A DNA stretch of 64,000 nucleotides from UBA1141 sp963665155 (lineage in GTDB: Bacteria; Chloroflexota; Dehalococcoidia; Lucifugimonadales; UBA3495): assembly GCA_963665155.2 (NCBI GenBank), contig OY761986.2:1364001-1428000 (forward strand). The letters are read 5' to 3'. The position numbers were made by a program, and so were the translations under genes. The notes beneath the pieces are model-generated. The model saw only the letters and a list, made by a program, of their open reading frames with translations. It was not told where the DNA came from and did no database searches. Shown piece after piece: positions 16,774-25,744 of the stretch. Position 1 is the stretch's first letter. The number at the start of each line of letters is the position of its first letter.

Positions 16774-17268
16774 ATGTATTCGAGGGGAAGGACAAAGGTG
16801 GACGAAGCAACAAAGGTCCCCTCTCGACCGCCGCCTAGCAGGCCCGAGCATTCTTCCCTACCTGAATCTGCAAAGCCACAAGAGCGTGGCGTTGCCAGCG
16901 ACGGGGAAATGGATCCGACCCTAGGTATAGAAGGCGTATACATTATCAGCGTAGCTGCCCGAATCTTGGAGATGCACCCCCAAACACTGCGTAAGTACGA
17001 AAGAATGGGGCTAATAAATCCGGGGCGTACTATTGGCATGCTCCGGTTATACTCCAGGGAAGACATACGGAAGGTGCAGTTAATTCGGCGGCTTAGCGAA
17101 ATGGGCCTGAACTTGGCCGGGATCCAGTTCGCCTTAGGCACGGCGGATAATCTGCAGTTGCTGAACCGGCGGTTGCAATCTTTGGCGAAAGATGAGGAGT
17201 CCAAGGCAGCCATCGAAGCCGAGATAAACGATCTTCTTCGCAGTCTGAGACTTTCAGTCGAAGATTAG
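16774..17268 (+). CDS. hspR: HspR-like MerR-family heat-shock repressor
   Basis: A 164-residue MerR-type regulator. Residues 1-50 are an unusual Pro/Ser/Glu-rich extension. The DNA-binding part reads YIISVAARILEMHPQTLRKYERMGLINP, then LRLYSREDIRKVQLIRRLSEMGLNLAGI, the HspR version of the MerR winged helix. A short coiled coil (LLNRRLQSLAKDEES) follows. HspR represses dnaK operons and is released when DnaK is occupied by unfolded proteins. It is immediately upstream of grpE and dnaK, in the order hspR-grpE-dnaK. Confidence 0.85.
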   Translation: MYSRGRTKVDEATKVPSRPPPSRPEHSSLPESAKPQERGVASDGEMDPTLGIEGVYIISVAARILEMHPQTLRKYERMGLINPGRTIGMLRLYSREDIRKVQLIRRLSEMGLNLAGIQFALGTADNLQLLNRRLQSLAKDEESKAAIEAEINDLLRSLRLSVED

Positions 17269-17426
17269 CGGATGGCGATCGGTAATCCTTTTTCAAAGAG
17301 CGGGAGTTGACAAGTAAATCCGTTAAGGGTAGGAATGAATAAATCATCTCTTGGCTTTCAAGGGATCGGACGATAGTGACCACTAGATCTCGGAAAAACC
17401 CAAAGACTCTTTCTAGGAATACTTAG

Positions 17427-18008
17427 ATGACAACGGAATCCAACGAACTACCCCGGGACGGGGAACAACCATCGGCTGATGAGAGTATCGGCCAAGGTGG
17501 CGAGATGCCCAGCAACCTCACAATGGAAGAACAGGTGATGTTTCTGCGCGATGCGTTGGAAGCGTCCCGCAAAGAAATGGACCAGAGCTTGGACGCCGCC
17601 CAGCGGGCCCAAGCCGAGTTGGTCAACTTCAAGCGCCGCACCGACGATGAGCGAATCGCTCAAGGTAAATACGCCAATTCCCGCCTCATCGCACGGATAC
17701 TCCCGGTCATGGAGGAACTGGACCTAGCCATGACCCATGGTGGTGAAAGTGCCTCGATTGATTCGTGGTTGGAAGGAGTTAAGCTGATACAACGAAAGAT
17801 GTCCAGCCTTCTCCAGTCGGAGGGGGTCCAGGTAATTGAGGCCGTGGGCACTGAATTCAACCCGGTGGAACATGAGGCCTTGGGCACTGAACCCACGGCA
17901 GAGTATCCGCCGGGATACATAATCGAGACAGTCCGCCCCGGATACCGTCTCCACGACCGAATCATTCAACCGGCTCAGGTGGTGGTGGCGCGGGAACTGG
18001 ACGGATAA
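17427..18008 (+). CDS. grpE: GrpE nucleotide-exchange factor
   Basis: A 193-residue GrpE. After an acidic leader there is a coiled coil (EQVMFLRDALEASRKEMDQ, AQAELVNFKRRTDDE), then the conserved head with FNPVEHEALGTEPTAEYPPG and VRPGYRLHDRIIQPAQVVVA. It releases ADP from DnaK. It is 31 bp upstream of dnaK in the same direction, within one heat-shock operon. Confidence 0.95.
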   Translation: MTTESNELPRDGEQPSADESIGQGGEMPSNLTMEEQVMFLRDALEASRKEMDQSLDAAQRAQAELVNFKRRTDDERIAQGKYANSRLIARILPVMEELDLAMTHGGESASIDSWLEGVKLIQRKMSSLLQSEGVQVIEAVGTEFNPVEHEALGTEPTAEYPPGYIIETVRPGYRLHDRIIQPAQVVVARELDG

Positions 18009-18039
18009 CAATAGACAAGCCAATCAAAGGAGATCGGAA

Positions 18040-19998
18040 ATGGCAAAAGTCCTGGGTATAGATCTAGGCACCACGAATTCGGTTGCGGCGGTCATTGAGG
18101 CCGGCGAACCGGTAATTGTTGAGAACGCAGAGGGTGGGAGGCTGACTCCTTCGGTAGTCGCCGTAAACGCACGGTCCGGAGAAAGGTATGTTGGCCAAGT
18201 GGCCAAAAGACAGGCAGTTACTAACCCCGAAAACACCCTCTTTTCCGTCAAAAGACTAATGGGCCGCAAGTTTCAAGACCCTGAGGTCCAAAACTCCGTC
18301 GGCAAGTTGCCCTACAAAGTAGTAAGCGGCACTGACGGCGATGCCTACGTGGAAATGGCCGGTGAAAGTTTCGCTCCTCCACAGGTCTCGTCATTTGTTT
18401 TGCAAAAGATCAAGCAAGACGCCGAAGCCAAACTGGGCGAAAAAATCACTCAGGCAGTGATTACCGTACCGGCATATTTTAATGACGCTCAGCGTCAAGC
18501 CACCAAGGATGCCGGCACTATTGCCGGAATGGAAGTACTCCGCATTATCAATGAACCTACTGCCTGCTCATTGGCCTACGGGCTGGACAAGGCTAAAACC
18601 GAAGCTAAGGTTGCAGTGTTCGACCTGGGCGGTGGCACTTTTGATATCACTATCCTGGAAATGGGCGATGGGGTTTTCGAGGTTAAATCCACCAACGGCG
18701 ATACCTTCTTGGGTGGGGACGACTTTGACCAGGTGATCTTGGAGTGGCTGATTCAGGACTTCCGCCAAGAGACCGGAATCGACTTGACCAATGACCGCAT
18801 GGCTCTGCAGCGCCTTCGGGACGCCGCCGAGCGGGCCAAGGTCGAACTCTCCAGCGTGTTGGAAACGGAGATAAACCTGCCATTCATAACCGCCGACTCC
18901 AGCGGCCCTCAGCACTTGGTGAAGCCGCTATCCCGTGCCCGAATGGAGCAACTGGTTGGGCACCTGATCGACCGGACGGAAGGACCCTGCCGCCAGGCGA
19001 TTAGTGACTCAGGATTGAGCACCGAGTCCATCGACGACGTGATTTTAGTTGGTGGCATGACACGTATGCCCGCCGTCCAAGAAAAAGTCAAACAGCTTTT
19101 CGGGAAAGAGCCCAGCCGTAGCGTAAACCCCGACGAAGCAGTGGCAATGGGCGCCGCCATTCAAGCAGGCGTCCTGGCGGGAGAGGTGGACGACATCGTT
19201 CTGGTAGACGTCACACCCCTGACCTTGGGTTTGGAAACCTTGGGGGGCGTGTTAACCACCTTAATATCCCGCAACACGGCGATTCCCACGGAAAAGACCG
19301 AGACCTTTACCACGGCTGCCGATGGCCAGACCAGCGTGGATATTCACGTCTTCCAAGGGGAGAGGCCGATGGCTAACGACAATAAATCCATTGGCCGGTT
19401 TATGCTGGATGGCGTACTCCCGGCCCCCAGAGGCACGCCTCAGATCGAAGTTAAATTCGATATTAACCGGGACGGCATATTGGCAGTATCAGCGCGGGAC
19501 AAAGGCACCGGCAAGGAACAGAAAATTGTCATACAATCCGGCTCTGGGCTGGCTAAAGACGAAATAGAGCGTATGGTAGATGAGGCCCGGACCCACGAAG
19601 CGGCAGACCAACAGAAGCGGGTCGAGATCGAAACCCGAAATCAGGCCGACTCATTGGTTTACAGCACCGAAAAGATGCTGCGGGATAACGCCGATAAGGT
19701 GCCGGAAGAACTTAAGGTAGAAGTGGAAGGCAAACTAGCTAGCCTCAAGGCGGCTTTGGCCACCAACAACGTGGCGGAAATCCAGCCAGCCGTGGCTGAA
19801 TTGAACAGTTCGGTCCAGCGGTTGGGAGAGGCGGTCTACAGCCAAGTCAACGACCAAGCGCAGCCCGGTGGCGGTGATCCGTTTGGCGGCACACCCTTTG
19901 ATGGCGGCGAAACGAGCGACGGGGGTCCGTCCGCCAGTGGCCCTGGAACAGACTCGGAGGGCGGTGACACGGTGGAAGGCGAATTCCGAGAGGTCTAA
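18040..19998 (+). CDS. dnaK: Chaperone DnaK (Hsp70)
   Basis: A full 652-residue Hsp70. It begins MAKVLGIDLGTTNSVAAVIE, contains INEPTACSLAYGLD, the ATPase motif AVFDLGGGTFDITILE, VILVGGMTRMPAVQ, and the substrate-domain start LVDVTPLTLGLETLGG. The C-terminal tail is rich in Gly, Asp and Ser and ends in EGEFREV, in place of the usual EEVD-like acidic tail. AAAGGAGATCGG precedes the ATG. DnaJ is not in this operon but about 29 kb away at 49.2 kb. Confidence 0.97.
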   Translation: MAKVLGIDLGTTNSVAAVIEAGEPVIVENAEGGRLTPSVVAVNARSGERYVGQVAKRQAVTNPENTLFSVKRLMGRKFQDPEVQNSVGKLPYKVVSGTDGDAYVEMAGESFAPPQVSSFVLQKIKQDAEAKLGEKITQAVITVPAYFNDAQRQATKDAGTIAGMEVLRIINEPTACSLAYGLDKAKTEAKVAVFDLGGGTFDITILEMGDGVFEVKSTNGDTFLGGDDFDQVILEWLIQDFRQETGIDLTNDRMALQRLRDAAERAKVELSSVLETEINLPFITADSSGPQHLVKPLSRARMEQLVGHLIDRTEGPCRQAISDSGLSTESIDDVILVGGMTRMPAVQEKVKQLFGKEPSRSVNPDEAVAMGAAIQAGVLAGEVDDIVLVDVTPLTLGLETLGGVLTTLISRNTAIPTEKTETFTTAADGQTSVDIHVFQGERPMANDNKSIGRFMLDGVLPAPRGTPQIEVKFDINRDGILAVSARDKGTGKEQKIVIQSGSGLAKDEIERMVDEARTHEAADQQKRVEIETRNQADSLVYSTEKMLRDNADKVPEELKVEVEGKLASLKAALATNNVAEIQPAVAELNSSVQRLGEAVYSQVNDQAQPGGGDPFGGTPFDGGETSDGGPSASGPGTDSEGGDTVEGEFREV

Positions 19999-20117
19999 AT
20001 CACCAAGTAATCACCATACGATCTGCGGGGAGAGTCTGTTATAATGGGCTCACAACCGCAGAAACCTCCCAATAAGCAGTATCCAAAATCCCAATGGTTA
20101 AAGCAGTTGGAGAGTAA

Positions 20118-20417
20118 ATGAGCGCTCAGCAGGAACATGCAGACCAAGAGGTAGTCGGGAACGACGACGAGGTAGTGACTCAGGATTGGGTGATCGAGGG
20201 GATAGACGAAAAACTCACGCCTCTTCAGTACCACTATCTGAGTCTGTTGCAGAGGCTGACAACCGTTAAAAACAGCTACCAGACTGATCCGGAATTCGAA
20301 AGTTGGATCATGTCCAGCATCAACAAGGCGATCTATTCGACTTTGCGTGATTGCATTGAGGCCAACATCGGCGATGCCGCCAAAGAGTTGCTGCGCAAGG
20401 AACACCAAGTCAACTAG
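20118..20417 (+). CDS. Hypothetical small acidic protein
   Basis: A 99-residue protein I do not recognise. It is acidic at the N-terminus (ADQEVVGNDDEVVTQDWVIEGIDE), then mostly helical (LTPLQYHYLSLLQRLTTVK, SSINKAIYSTLRDCIE). It has no signal peptide, membrane helix or metal motif. GGAGAG lies before the ATG. It is 120 bp after dnaK on the same strand and could be read through from the heat-shock operon. Confidence 0.7.
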   Translation: MSAQQEHADQEVVGNDDEVVTQDWVIEGIDEKLTPLQYHYLSLLQRLTTVKNSYQTDPEFESWIMSSINKAIYSTLRDCIEANIGDAAKELLRKEHQVN

Positions 20418-20470
20418 GCAAGTCAACTAGGGCGGTACTCAGGATCAGGGCCATCCGCAAAGAGTGATCT

Positions 20471-20495
20471 AATCGGGCAGTAATACTGCCCGATT
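20471..20495. terminator. Hairpin after the heat-shock region
   Basis: AATCGGGCAGT, loop AAT, ACTGCCCGATT: an 11-bp perfect stem between convergent genes. It lacks a clear T run, so it may be a weak or factor-dependent terminator. Confidence 0.55.
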
Positions 20496-20639
20496 AACGT
20501 TCATGCGATAACTATAAGCACCTGGGCAATCAGTCTTTTGGCGTAATGCGCACAATCGCCTCAGTGCCTCTGCACCAAACGCCATCCCATCATTGCTAAT
20601 TTTTCCGATCGCTTAGCTAGGCTTGCCACTAGGGCTAAC

Positions 20640-21767
20640 CTAACCCGCAAGGCCATGGGTCGGGAAAATTTGACCTTTAATCTCCGACAGTGTTTCTTCG
20701 GCATGTCGGCGGGCATTTTGTAGCACGTCGGCTGGTACCTCCGGCGTAACTGTGTCCCGCAATTGGGTAACACCGTGTTGCCTAGCGAAGGATTCGGGTA
20801 TGCGGTCCGGCCATTCTTGCTCCACCATCACTCCGTAGGCCAGAGTCCACGCACGCGCCACAGCCATCAAATCATATCCGCCGCCGCCCAGAGCTAGCCA
20901 AGGCACCTTCAATCGGGACAGTTCTCTGACCGCCTCCTCATATCCCCTGGTGGTAACCTGGAGGTGCGTCAAAGGGTCGCTGTGGTAGCTGTCGATGCCC
21001 AACTGGGTGACCAGAACGTCGGGCGCAAATGCCCGTAAAAGTGGCGGCACCACATCGTAAAACGCCTCCAGGTATAGCTCGTCACCGGTATAGGGGAATA
21101 ACGGCAGGTTAACCGAGAAGCCAGCCCCCTTACCCATTCCAATCTCTTTTACGAACCCCGTCCCAGGGAACAAGTACTGACCCGACTCGTGAACGGAAAT
21201 GGTCAAGACCTGATCATCGTCAAAAAAAGCCTCCTGCACTCCGTCACCGTGGTGGGCGTCAATGTCTACATAAGCCACCCTGAGCCCTCGATTCCGGAAA
21301 TATTTTATGGCCAAAGCCGGGTCGTTGAACACACAAAATCCGGAAGCATGATTGGCCGCTGCATGATGCAAACCGCCGGAAATGCTAAATGCCACGTCCA
21401 CCTGGTGACTAGCCACCATTTCGGCGGCCACCAGCGTCGCCCCGGTGCTTGAGGCCGCAGCTTCGTACATCCCTTCGTATATCGGATTGTCGCCCTGCAG
21501 AGCAAAGTTAAAGCGCATCGGTTCAAACCCGCCAGCCCCGGTGCTAAAGGCCCTCACCGCCGAAATGTAGTCGGCACTATGGAGCCAGCCCAATTCTTCG
21601 TCGGTCGCAGCACGGGGAACGACCAGAGACGAAGCTTCGCTGTCAAAGGCTCCGTAGGCTCCCAGCAAATCGAACGTATATTTAAGCCGCACAGGACGCA
21701 TGGGATGGCCGTCCCTCAGTTCGTGGTGGGAAAGCGATTCTTCATAAACAAAAGCCGCCCTCGCCAT
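20640..21767 (-). CDS. Histone-deacetylase-superfamily protein (AcuC-like)
   Basis: A 375-residue arginase/deacetylase-fold hydrolase. The zinc and catalytic residues are in place: SGGLHHAAANHASGFCVFND (tandem His), VAYVDIDAHHGDGVQEAF (Asp-x-His ligands), TQLGIDSYHSDPL (second Asp) and GGGGYD. Members deacetylate acetyl-lysine proteins (AcuC acts on acetyl-CoA synthetase) or acetylpolyamines. I use ATG 21767, which has AGAGGTGAG just upstream; an in-frame start 51 bp earlier lacks a site. A decayed reading frame ends only a few bases before this start. Confidence 0.9.
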   Translation of the reverse strand: MARAAFVYEESLSHHELRDGHPMRPVRLKYTFDLLGAYGAFDSEASSLVVPRAATDEELGWLHSADYISAVRAFSTGAGGFEPMRFNFALQGDNPIYEGMYEAAASSTGATLVAAEMVASHQVDVAFSISGGLHHAAANHASGFCVFNDPALAIKYFRNRGLRVAYVDIDAHHGDGVQEAFFDDDQVLTISVHESGQYLFPGTGFVKEIGMGKGAGFSVNLPLFPYTGDELYLEAFYDVVPPLLRAFAPDVLVTQLGIDSYHSDPLTHLQVTTRGYEEAVRELSRLKVPWLALGGGGYDLMAVARAWTLAYGVMVEQEWPDRIPESFARQHGVTQLRDTVTPEVPADVLQNARRHAEETLSEIKGQIFPTHGLAG

Positions 21768-21771
21768 TAGC

Positions 21772-22057
21772 TCACCTCTTTGTACACTTGTTGTATTCGA
21801 TTGCACATCGCTGACCAATGGGTCCTACACCAGCGGGGCCGCCGGCTTTCAGGGCGGCCCATAATGTGTATGTGATCTTAATATTGGTAGGGCGGTAGGC
21901 GATATCTTCTTTGACCACGGTATAGAGAGGGTCGTTATATCTCAGTCACCACACCAGGCGCCAGGCCACGCACCGGGAAAATCCATCCAACTGCGCGATC
22001 TCCAGTTCCCATACCAAGTGGCCAACTGCTCCTTAAGGTCATGGCCCAAATCCCCAC
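21772..22057 (-). pseudogene. Decayed gene remnant upstream of the deacetylase gene
   Basis: On the minus strand a 58-codon frame with coding character runs to a TGA at 21772-21774, five bases before the deacetylase ATG (YNDPLYTVVKEDIAYRPTNI then KITYTLWAALKAGGPAGVGP). Just upstream, the neighbouring frame reads GDRAVGWIFPVRGLAPGVVT and joins it if one base is added near 21943. Further upstream a third frame reads GHDLKEQLATWYG. I cannot name the family. The arrangement suggests a former partner gene of the deacetylase that has broken down. Confidence 0.35.
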
Positions 22058-22643
22058 CACTCGCAATCGCCCTACGCGAACTGCATGGCGCAGACAAATG
22101 CCCGTATCCCAGGTAAACAGTACCCCCTCCCGTGGGGCAACGCGAACCTAGTCGTTGCCATCGGCACTTCTAGGATAAAGGTTCCGGTGCAAGCTGTTGA
22201 GGCGAGTCTATGTAATTTCTTTGAGCGGGTCAAGAACCTTGATACCAGCCGGAGCTGGCTCCAAATTTAGCGAGGAATTGCCAGCACCTCTGCCAGTCTC
22301 AAAAGATAGATCACGGTTGTAGCGTGAAAAATTCCCAAAATCCGCAGAGTTTGCACGTATGCAGACGACCGGCCAATCAGGTATATTGCTGACTCAGCCG
22401 GTGGGCGGCAAGTGATCCACCCAGTATGAGAATATGCGGTTTTGAAAGGCGTGGTCGCGAGCTTACCAGGTTCAATCCAAACGCCAAAGGCCGCTGAATT
22501 TACACTCAACCACTAAAGCCGAGAGCAACGGATTTATTTACAGGGTAAACAGCGAGGAGATTCTTCGCTGCAGCCGGACCCATGGGGGCGGCTGCTGATA
22601 CAACAGATGGCAAACCGGCCCATAGGCATATAGGAGTTCTAAG
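22058..22643. other. Intergenic region
   Basis: No gene or RNA is supported here. There is a small hairpin CAGCGA / TCGCTG near 22550-22570. The promoter of the following coiled-coil gene must lie in this stretch. Confidence 0.4.
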
Positions 22644-23339
22644 ATGCTGAATGGATTCAATGCGTCCCTTGAGGAAAAATTAAAAATGGCGGAACAGGCA
22701 GAGCAAGAGGTTTCGAGGTTACAACCACTAGCCTCGGAAGCACCTACGCTTAGGGCCGAAAAGATCAGGGTGCAAAAATCGGCGGAGCGCCACCGGGCCA
22801 GAGAGGCAGCAATGGACCAGGCCCGGGATGCTGCGCGGTCCGCCTCGGATGGCCAATCTCACGTGGCTGAACTCCTTGGCAACGCCGCTAGGGCGGTTAA
22901 CGAGCTTTATGGGGTCCTCAAAGAGGTAGAAGCCCGCCGTCAAAATGCTATGCAGGCATTGGCTGTCGCCGACCGGGTGGACTACGAGATTGAACTAGAA
23001 GACGGAGAGGAGCACGAGCGTTCCCTAGACCGCGACCCTCGGGGTCTGGCCTACGCATTGGCAGGCCGCCACGGTCATTCCAGGGTTGTGCGACTCTTAG
23101 AGGAATTGCAACCCGGCTTTGAACTGCTCTCAGGTTGTAATTTGGACGACCCTCTGTATCGGGATGTAGCTCATTTCGTGCTCAAACGAGTTACCCCGGC
23201 TACCCCACCACAAGCAGCTATACAGAATAGGAAAAGTAGCTCGGTGCTACCACAGAAGCCGGAACCTCAGGCCAATCCCGCAGCTGATGATGCTCCAACG
23301 GATGCCGGGATGCCTGCTTTTGTAACCAATAACGACTAG
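22644..23339 (+). CDS. Coiled-coil hypothetical protein
   Basis: A 231-residue cytoplasmic protein without recognised family. Residues 5-115 are rich in Ala, Glu, Arg and Lys with heptad spacing (LEEKLKMAEQAEQEVSRLQ, AERHRAREAAMDQARDAAR), predicting a long coiled coil. A globular segment (DPRGLAYALAGRHGHSRVV, RLLEELQPGFELLSGCNLDD) follows, then a disordered Pro/Gln/Ala tail. It is a single-gene transcript, closed by a strong terminator at 23469. Confidence 0.65.
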   Translation: MLNGFNASLEEKLKMAEQAEQEVSRLQPLASEAPTLRAEKIRVQKSAERHRAREAAMDQARDAARSASDGQSHVAELLGNAARAVNELYGVLKEVEARRQNAMQALAVADRVDYEIELEDGEEHERSLDRDPRGLAYALAGRHGHSRVVRLLEELQPGFELLSGCNLDDPLYRDVAHFVLKRVTPATPPQAAIQNRKSSSVLPQKPEPQANPAADDAPTDAGMPAFVTNND

Positions 23340-23468
23340 TATTAGCCAGAACGCAACAACCTCTTATTGAAAACGAATTAATTGGAATACCCATCGCACG
23401 CAGGTGTTATAGCCTGACATTCCGGACTCGACTCAAATAGCAATTATTCGGCGCTTAGCCAACACTCC

Positions 23469-23503
23469 ACCGGTGGCTGGAATCTCAGCCACCGGTTTTT
23501 TTT
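23469..23503 (+). terminator. Canonical intrinsic terminator
   Basis: ACCGGTGGCTG, loop GAATCT, CAGCCACCGGT, then a run of seven further T. It lies 130 bp after the coiled-coil gene. Confidence 0.92.
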
Positions 23504-23692
23504 GGCGAATGCGGGGTAATCCACATGGAATATGTTCCGACTCTGCCCCGCATGCCGCCAAGCTCTTAGTACCCAGTTCGCAGCGTTGACGGCATATTTC
23601 CCCCGGTATAGACTCGCAATGCCCGGTGCCTTTGTGGACTATGAAAGGCCAATTTGGCCCAACTTCCGGTGTCATTTGTTAGGAGCAGGAAC

Positions 23693-24700
23693 ATGAAACT
23701 CGGACTTTACAGTTCTATTGCCAGTCCTCCCAATGGCGAAAACCTTGACCGCTGTGTGGATGGGGTGATTGCGGAAGCAAAGCTAGCTGAGGAAGCCGGT
23801 TTCGATTCCTGCTTTTTCGGTGAGCACCACCAAGACCAAGATGGCTTCCTGCCCTCACCCTTGATTGTCGCCACCGCCGTCGCAGCCAACACTCGCAAGT
23901 TGCGAGTGGGGACCTCGGTGATTTTGCTACCTCTTCACAACCCGCTACAGGTGGCGGAGGATGTCCTAACTCTGGATATAGTCTCCAAAGGCCGGGTCAC
24001 CTTGGGCGTAGGTCTGGGCTATCAGGCGGCCGACTTCCAGGCGTTTGATATCCCCATAAATGAGCGGGTTAGCCGTTTGGAAGAAGGCGTGGCCGTGATT
24101 CGCGGTGCTTGGTCCAACGAGCCATTTTCTTTTCATGGCAAACACTATCAACTGGATAACATTCACGTACGGCCTGCCCCATTCCCGAAGCCATCCCCTC
24201 CCCTTTGGATAGGCGCAAGCAACCCGCCGGGAGCGCGCCGGGCTGGTAAGTTAGCCGACGGCTTCGTCTCCACTCCCAGTACCGGGCTAGAAGCTACCAC
24301 GGCTTTGGTAAATGGTTACCGTGAGGCTGCTATAGCCGCTGGGAGGGAACCCCAAGTGGTGCTCATGCGCGACGCTTGGGTAGCGTCGTCCCGAGCTGAA
24401 GCCGAGAGGGTCTATGGCCCCGAGGTAACGGACGCTTACCGGTACTACTGGCGGAACGGGCTTCCCGAATTCAAAAGCTTTGAGACGGAAGCTGAGTTAA
24501 CCTTGGAAAATATCGCCAAGGACCGGCTCATCATGGGCGACCCGGAGGAATGCGTCAGCGAGTTTCGCCGCTGGAGTGACGCCACAGGGGCCGAGATATG
24601 CTTGTTGAGGCTGCGTCACGCTCACTCGGGTGGCCCGCCCCACCCGGAAATAATGAAAGCCATCAACCTTTTCGGCGATAGGGTCATCCCTTACTTATAG
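23693..24700 (+). CDS. LLM-class flavin-dependent oxidoreductase
   Basis: A 335-residue luciferase-like monooxygenase fold protein starting at ATG 23693 (AGGAGCAGG upstream). Typical pieces are FDSCFFGEHHQDQDGFLPSP, LRVGTSVILLPLHNPLQVAED, TLDIVSKGRVTLGVGLGY, the PLWIGASNP strand, and a C-terminal GDPEECVSEFRRW segment. Such enzymes use FMN or F420 to oxidise or reduce organic substrates; the cofactor and substrate cannot be told. It is the most distant of the three LLM proteins in this window. Confidence 0.88.
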   Translation: MKLGLYSSIASPPNGENLDRCVDGVIAEAKLAEEAGFDSCFFGEHHQDQDGFLPSPLIVATAVAANTRKLRVGTSVILLPLHNPLQVAEDVLTLDIVSKGRVTLGVGLGYQAADFQAFDIPINERVSRLEEGVAVIRGAWSNEPFSFHGKHYQLDNIHVRPAPFPKPSPPLWIGASNPPGARRAGKLADGFVSTPSTGLEATTALVNGYREAAIAAGREPQVVLMRDAWVASSRAEAERVYGPEVTDAYRYYWRNGLPEFKSFETEAELTLENIAKDRLIMGDPEECVSEFRRWSDATGAEICLLRLRHAHSGGPPHPEIMKAINLFGDRVIPYL

Positions 24701-24888
24701 GCTACTACATTTGTGAGGCACTCACCGGTCGTAAAGTCATGAGGATCAAATGCCCCTTAGCTCCTTTTATGAAGGGCGATAGAGTTGGAATCCTCCCCTC
24801 GATCGAACCTAGCTAATCAAGCGTTGCTAACCAAACTTAACTCTGGGCACGAAGGTCAGTTAATACGACGAATAATTGAGGTGCGGCA

Positions 24889-25650
24889 ATGGCAAAATTG
24901 GAAGATTATTCCCAGAAATACGAATCCATACGAATGGAAAGACAAGATGGCATACTGGAGATCACGTTTCACACCAATGGGGGGCCGCTGCAATGGGGCG
25001 GGGGACCCCACGAAGAGTTTCCCCGAGCTTTTTACGACATTGGTAGCGACTCCGAGAACCGGGTGATTATCATGACAGGCACCGGCGATTCATTCTCCGG
25101 CCCGCCGGGTAATCCCGGGTCCGTGCCCAAAAGGTCCCCCGCCGAGTGGGATAAGACCTACTGGGAAGGAAAACACCTTTTGTGGAACCTGCTGGATATT
25201 GAGGTGCCGATGGTCAGCGCCATCAATGGCCCTGCTTTGCGTCACTCGGAGATACCCCTTCTGTGCGACATCGTCCTGGCATCCGAAACCGCAAGTTTCC
25301 AGGATTCCGGCCACTTCGTTAACGGACTTGTCCCGGGCGACGGCATGCACATTGTGTACCCCATGCTGCTTGGGCTGAACCGGGGCCGTTATTTCCTGTT
25401 GACCGGTCAGACCATCGATTCCAGCAAGGCCCTGGAGTTGGGCTTGGTCAGCGAAGTGCTGCCCAGCCAAGACTTGCTGCCTAGGGCCAGAGTTTTGGCC
25501 AGCCAACTAGCACAGCAGTCAGACCTAGTGCTCCGTTACACAAGGGTCTCAATGACCCAATACATCAAACGCGTGTTGCACGATATTCTGGGTTATGGCC
25601 TGGCCTTGGAAGGCTTGGGATCTGCGGATAGCCGGATGAGGCAGGGCTGA
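24889..25650 (+). CDS. Enoyl-CoA hydratase/isomerase family protein
   Basis: A 253-residue crotonase-fold protein. The oxyanion-hole segments are EVPMVSAINGPALRHSEIPLL with LCDIVLASETASFQD, and the N-terminal EITFHTNGGPLQW. The canonical acid/base glutamates of true hydratases are not obvious: the segment around GLVPGDGMHIVYPMLLG has Asp where many have Glu. It may therefore be an isomerase, hydrolase or decarboxylase type. It is followed by a 15-bp hairpin and a PAC2 gene. Confidence 0.82.
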   Translation: MAKLEDYSQKYESIRMERQDGILEITFHTNGGPLQWGGGPHEEFPRAFYDIGSDSENRVIIMTGTGDSFSGPPGNPGSVPKRSPAEWDKTYWEGKHLLWNLLDIEVPMVSAINGPALRHSEIPLLCDIVLASETASFQDSGHFVNGLVPGDGMHIVYPMLLGLNRGRYFLLTGQTIDSSKALELGLVSEVLPSQDLLPRARVLASQLAQQSDLVLRYTRVSMTQYIKRVLHDILGYGLALEGLGSADSRMRQG

Positions 25651-25655
25651 TTTGG

Positions 25656-25691
25656 CAGGCATGGGCAAATATGCGAATTTGCCCATGCCTG
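25656..25691. terminator. Hairpin after the crotonase gene
   Basis: CAGGCATGGGCAAAT, loop ATGCGA, ATTTGCCCATGCCTG: a 15-bp perfect stem beginning six bases after the stop codon. No T run follows, so it may stabilise the transcript end or be a weak terminator. Confidence 0.6.
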
Positions 25692-25744
25692 GCTATTGCC
25701 GTTCTGGGGTTGAATTATGACGCCATATCTGTCACCATGATTTC

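Noticed and set aside
16660..18040. CIRCE element controlling grpE-dnaK
   Set aside because: No TTAGCACTC/GAGTGCTAA palindrome was seen; an HspR-type regulator is present instead.
22085..22270. Small plus-strand frame in the gap after the deacetylase region
   Set aside because: Lacks a ribosome site and motif; overlaps the area of decayed minus-strand coding sequence.
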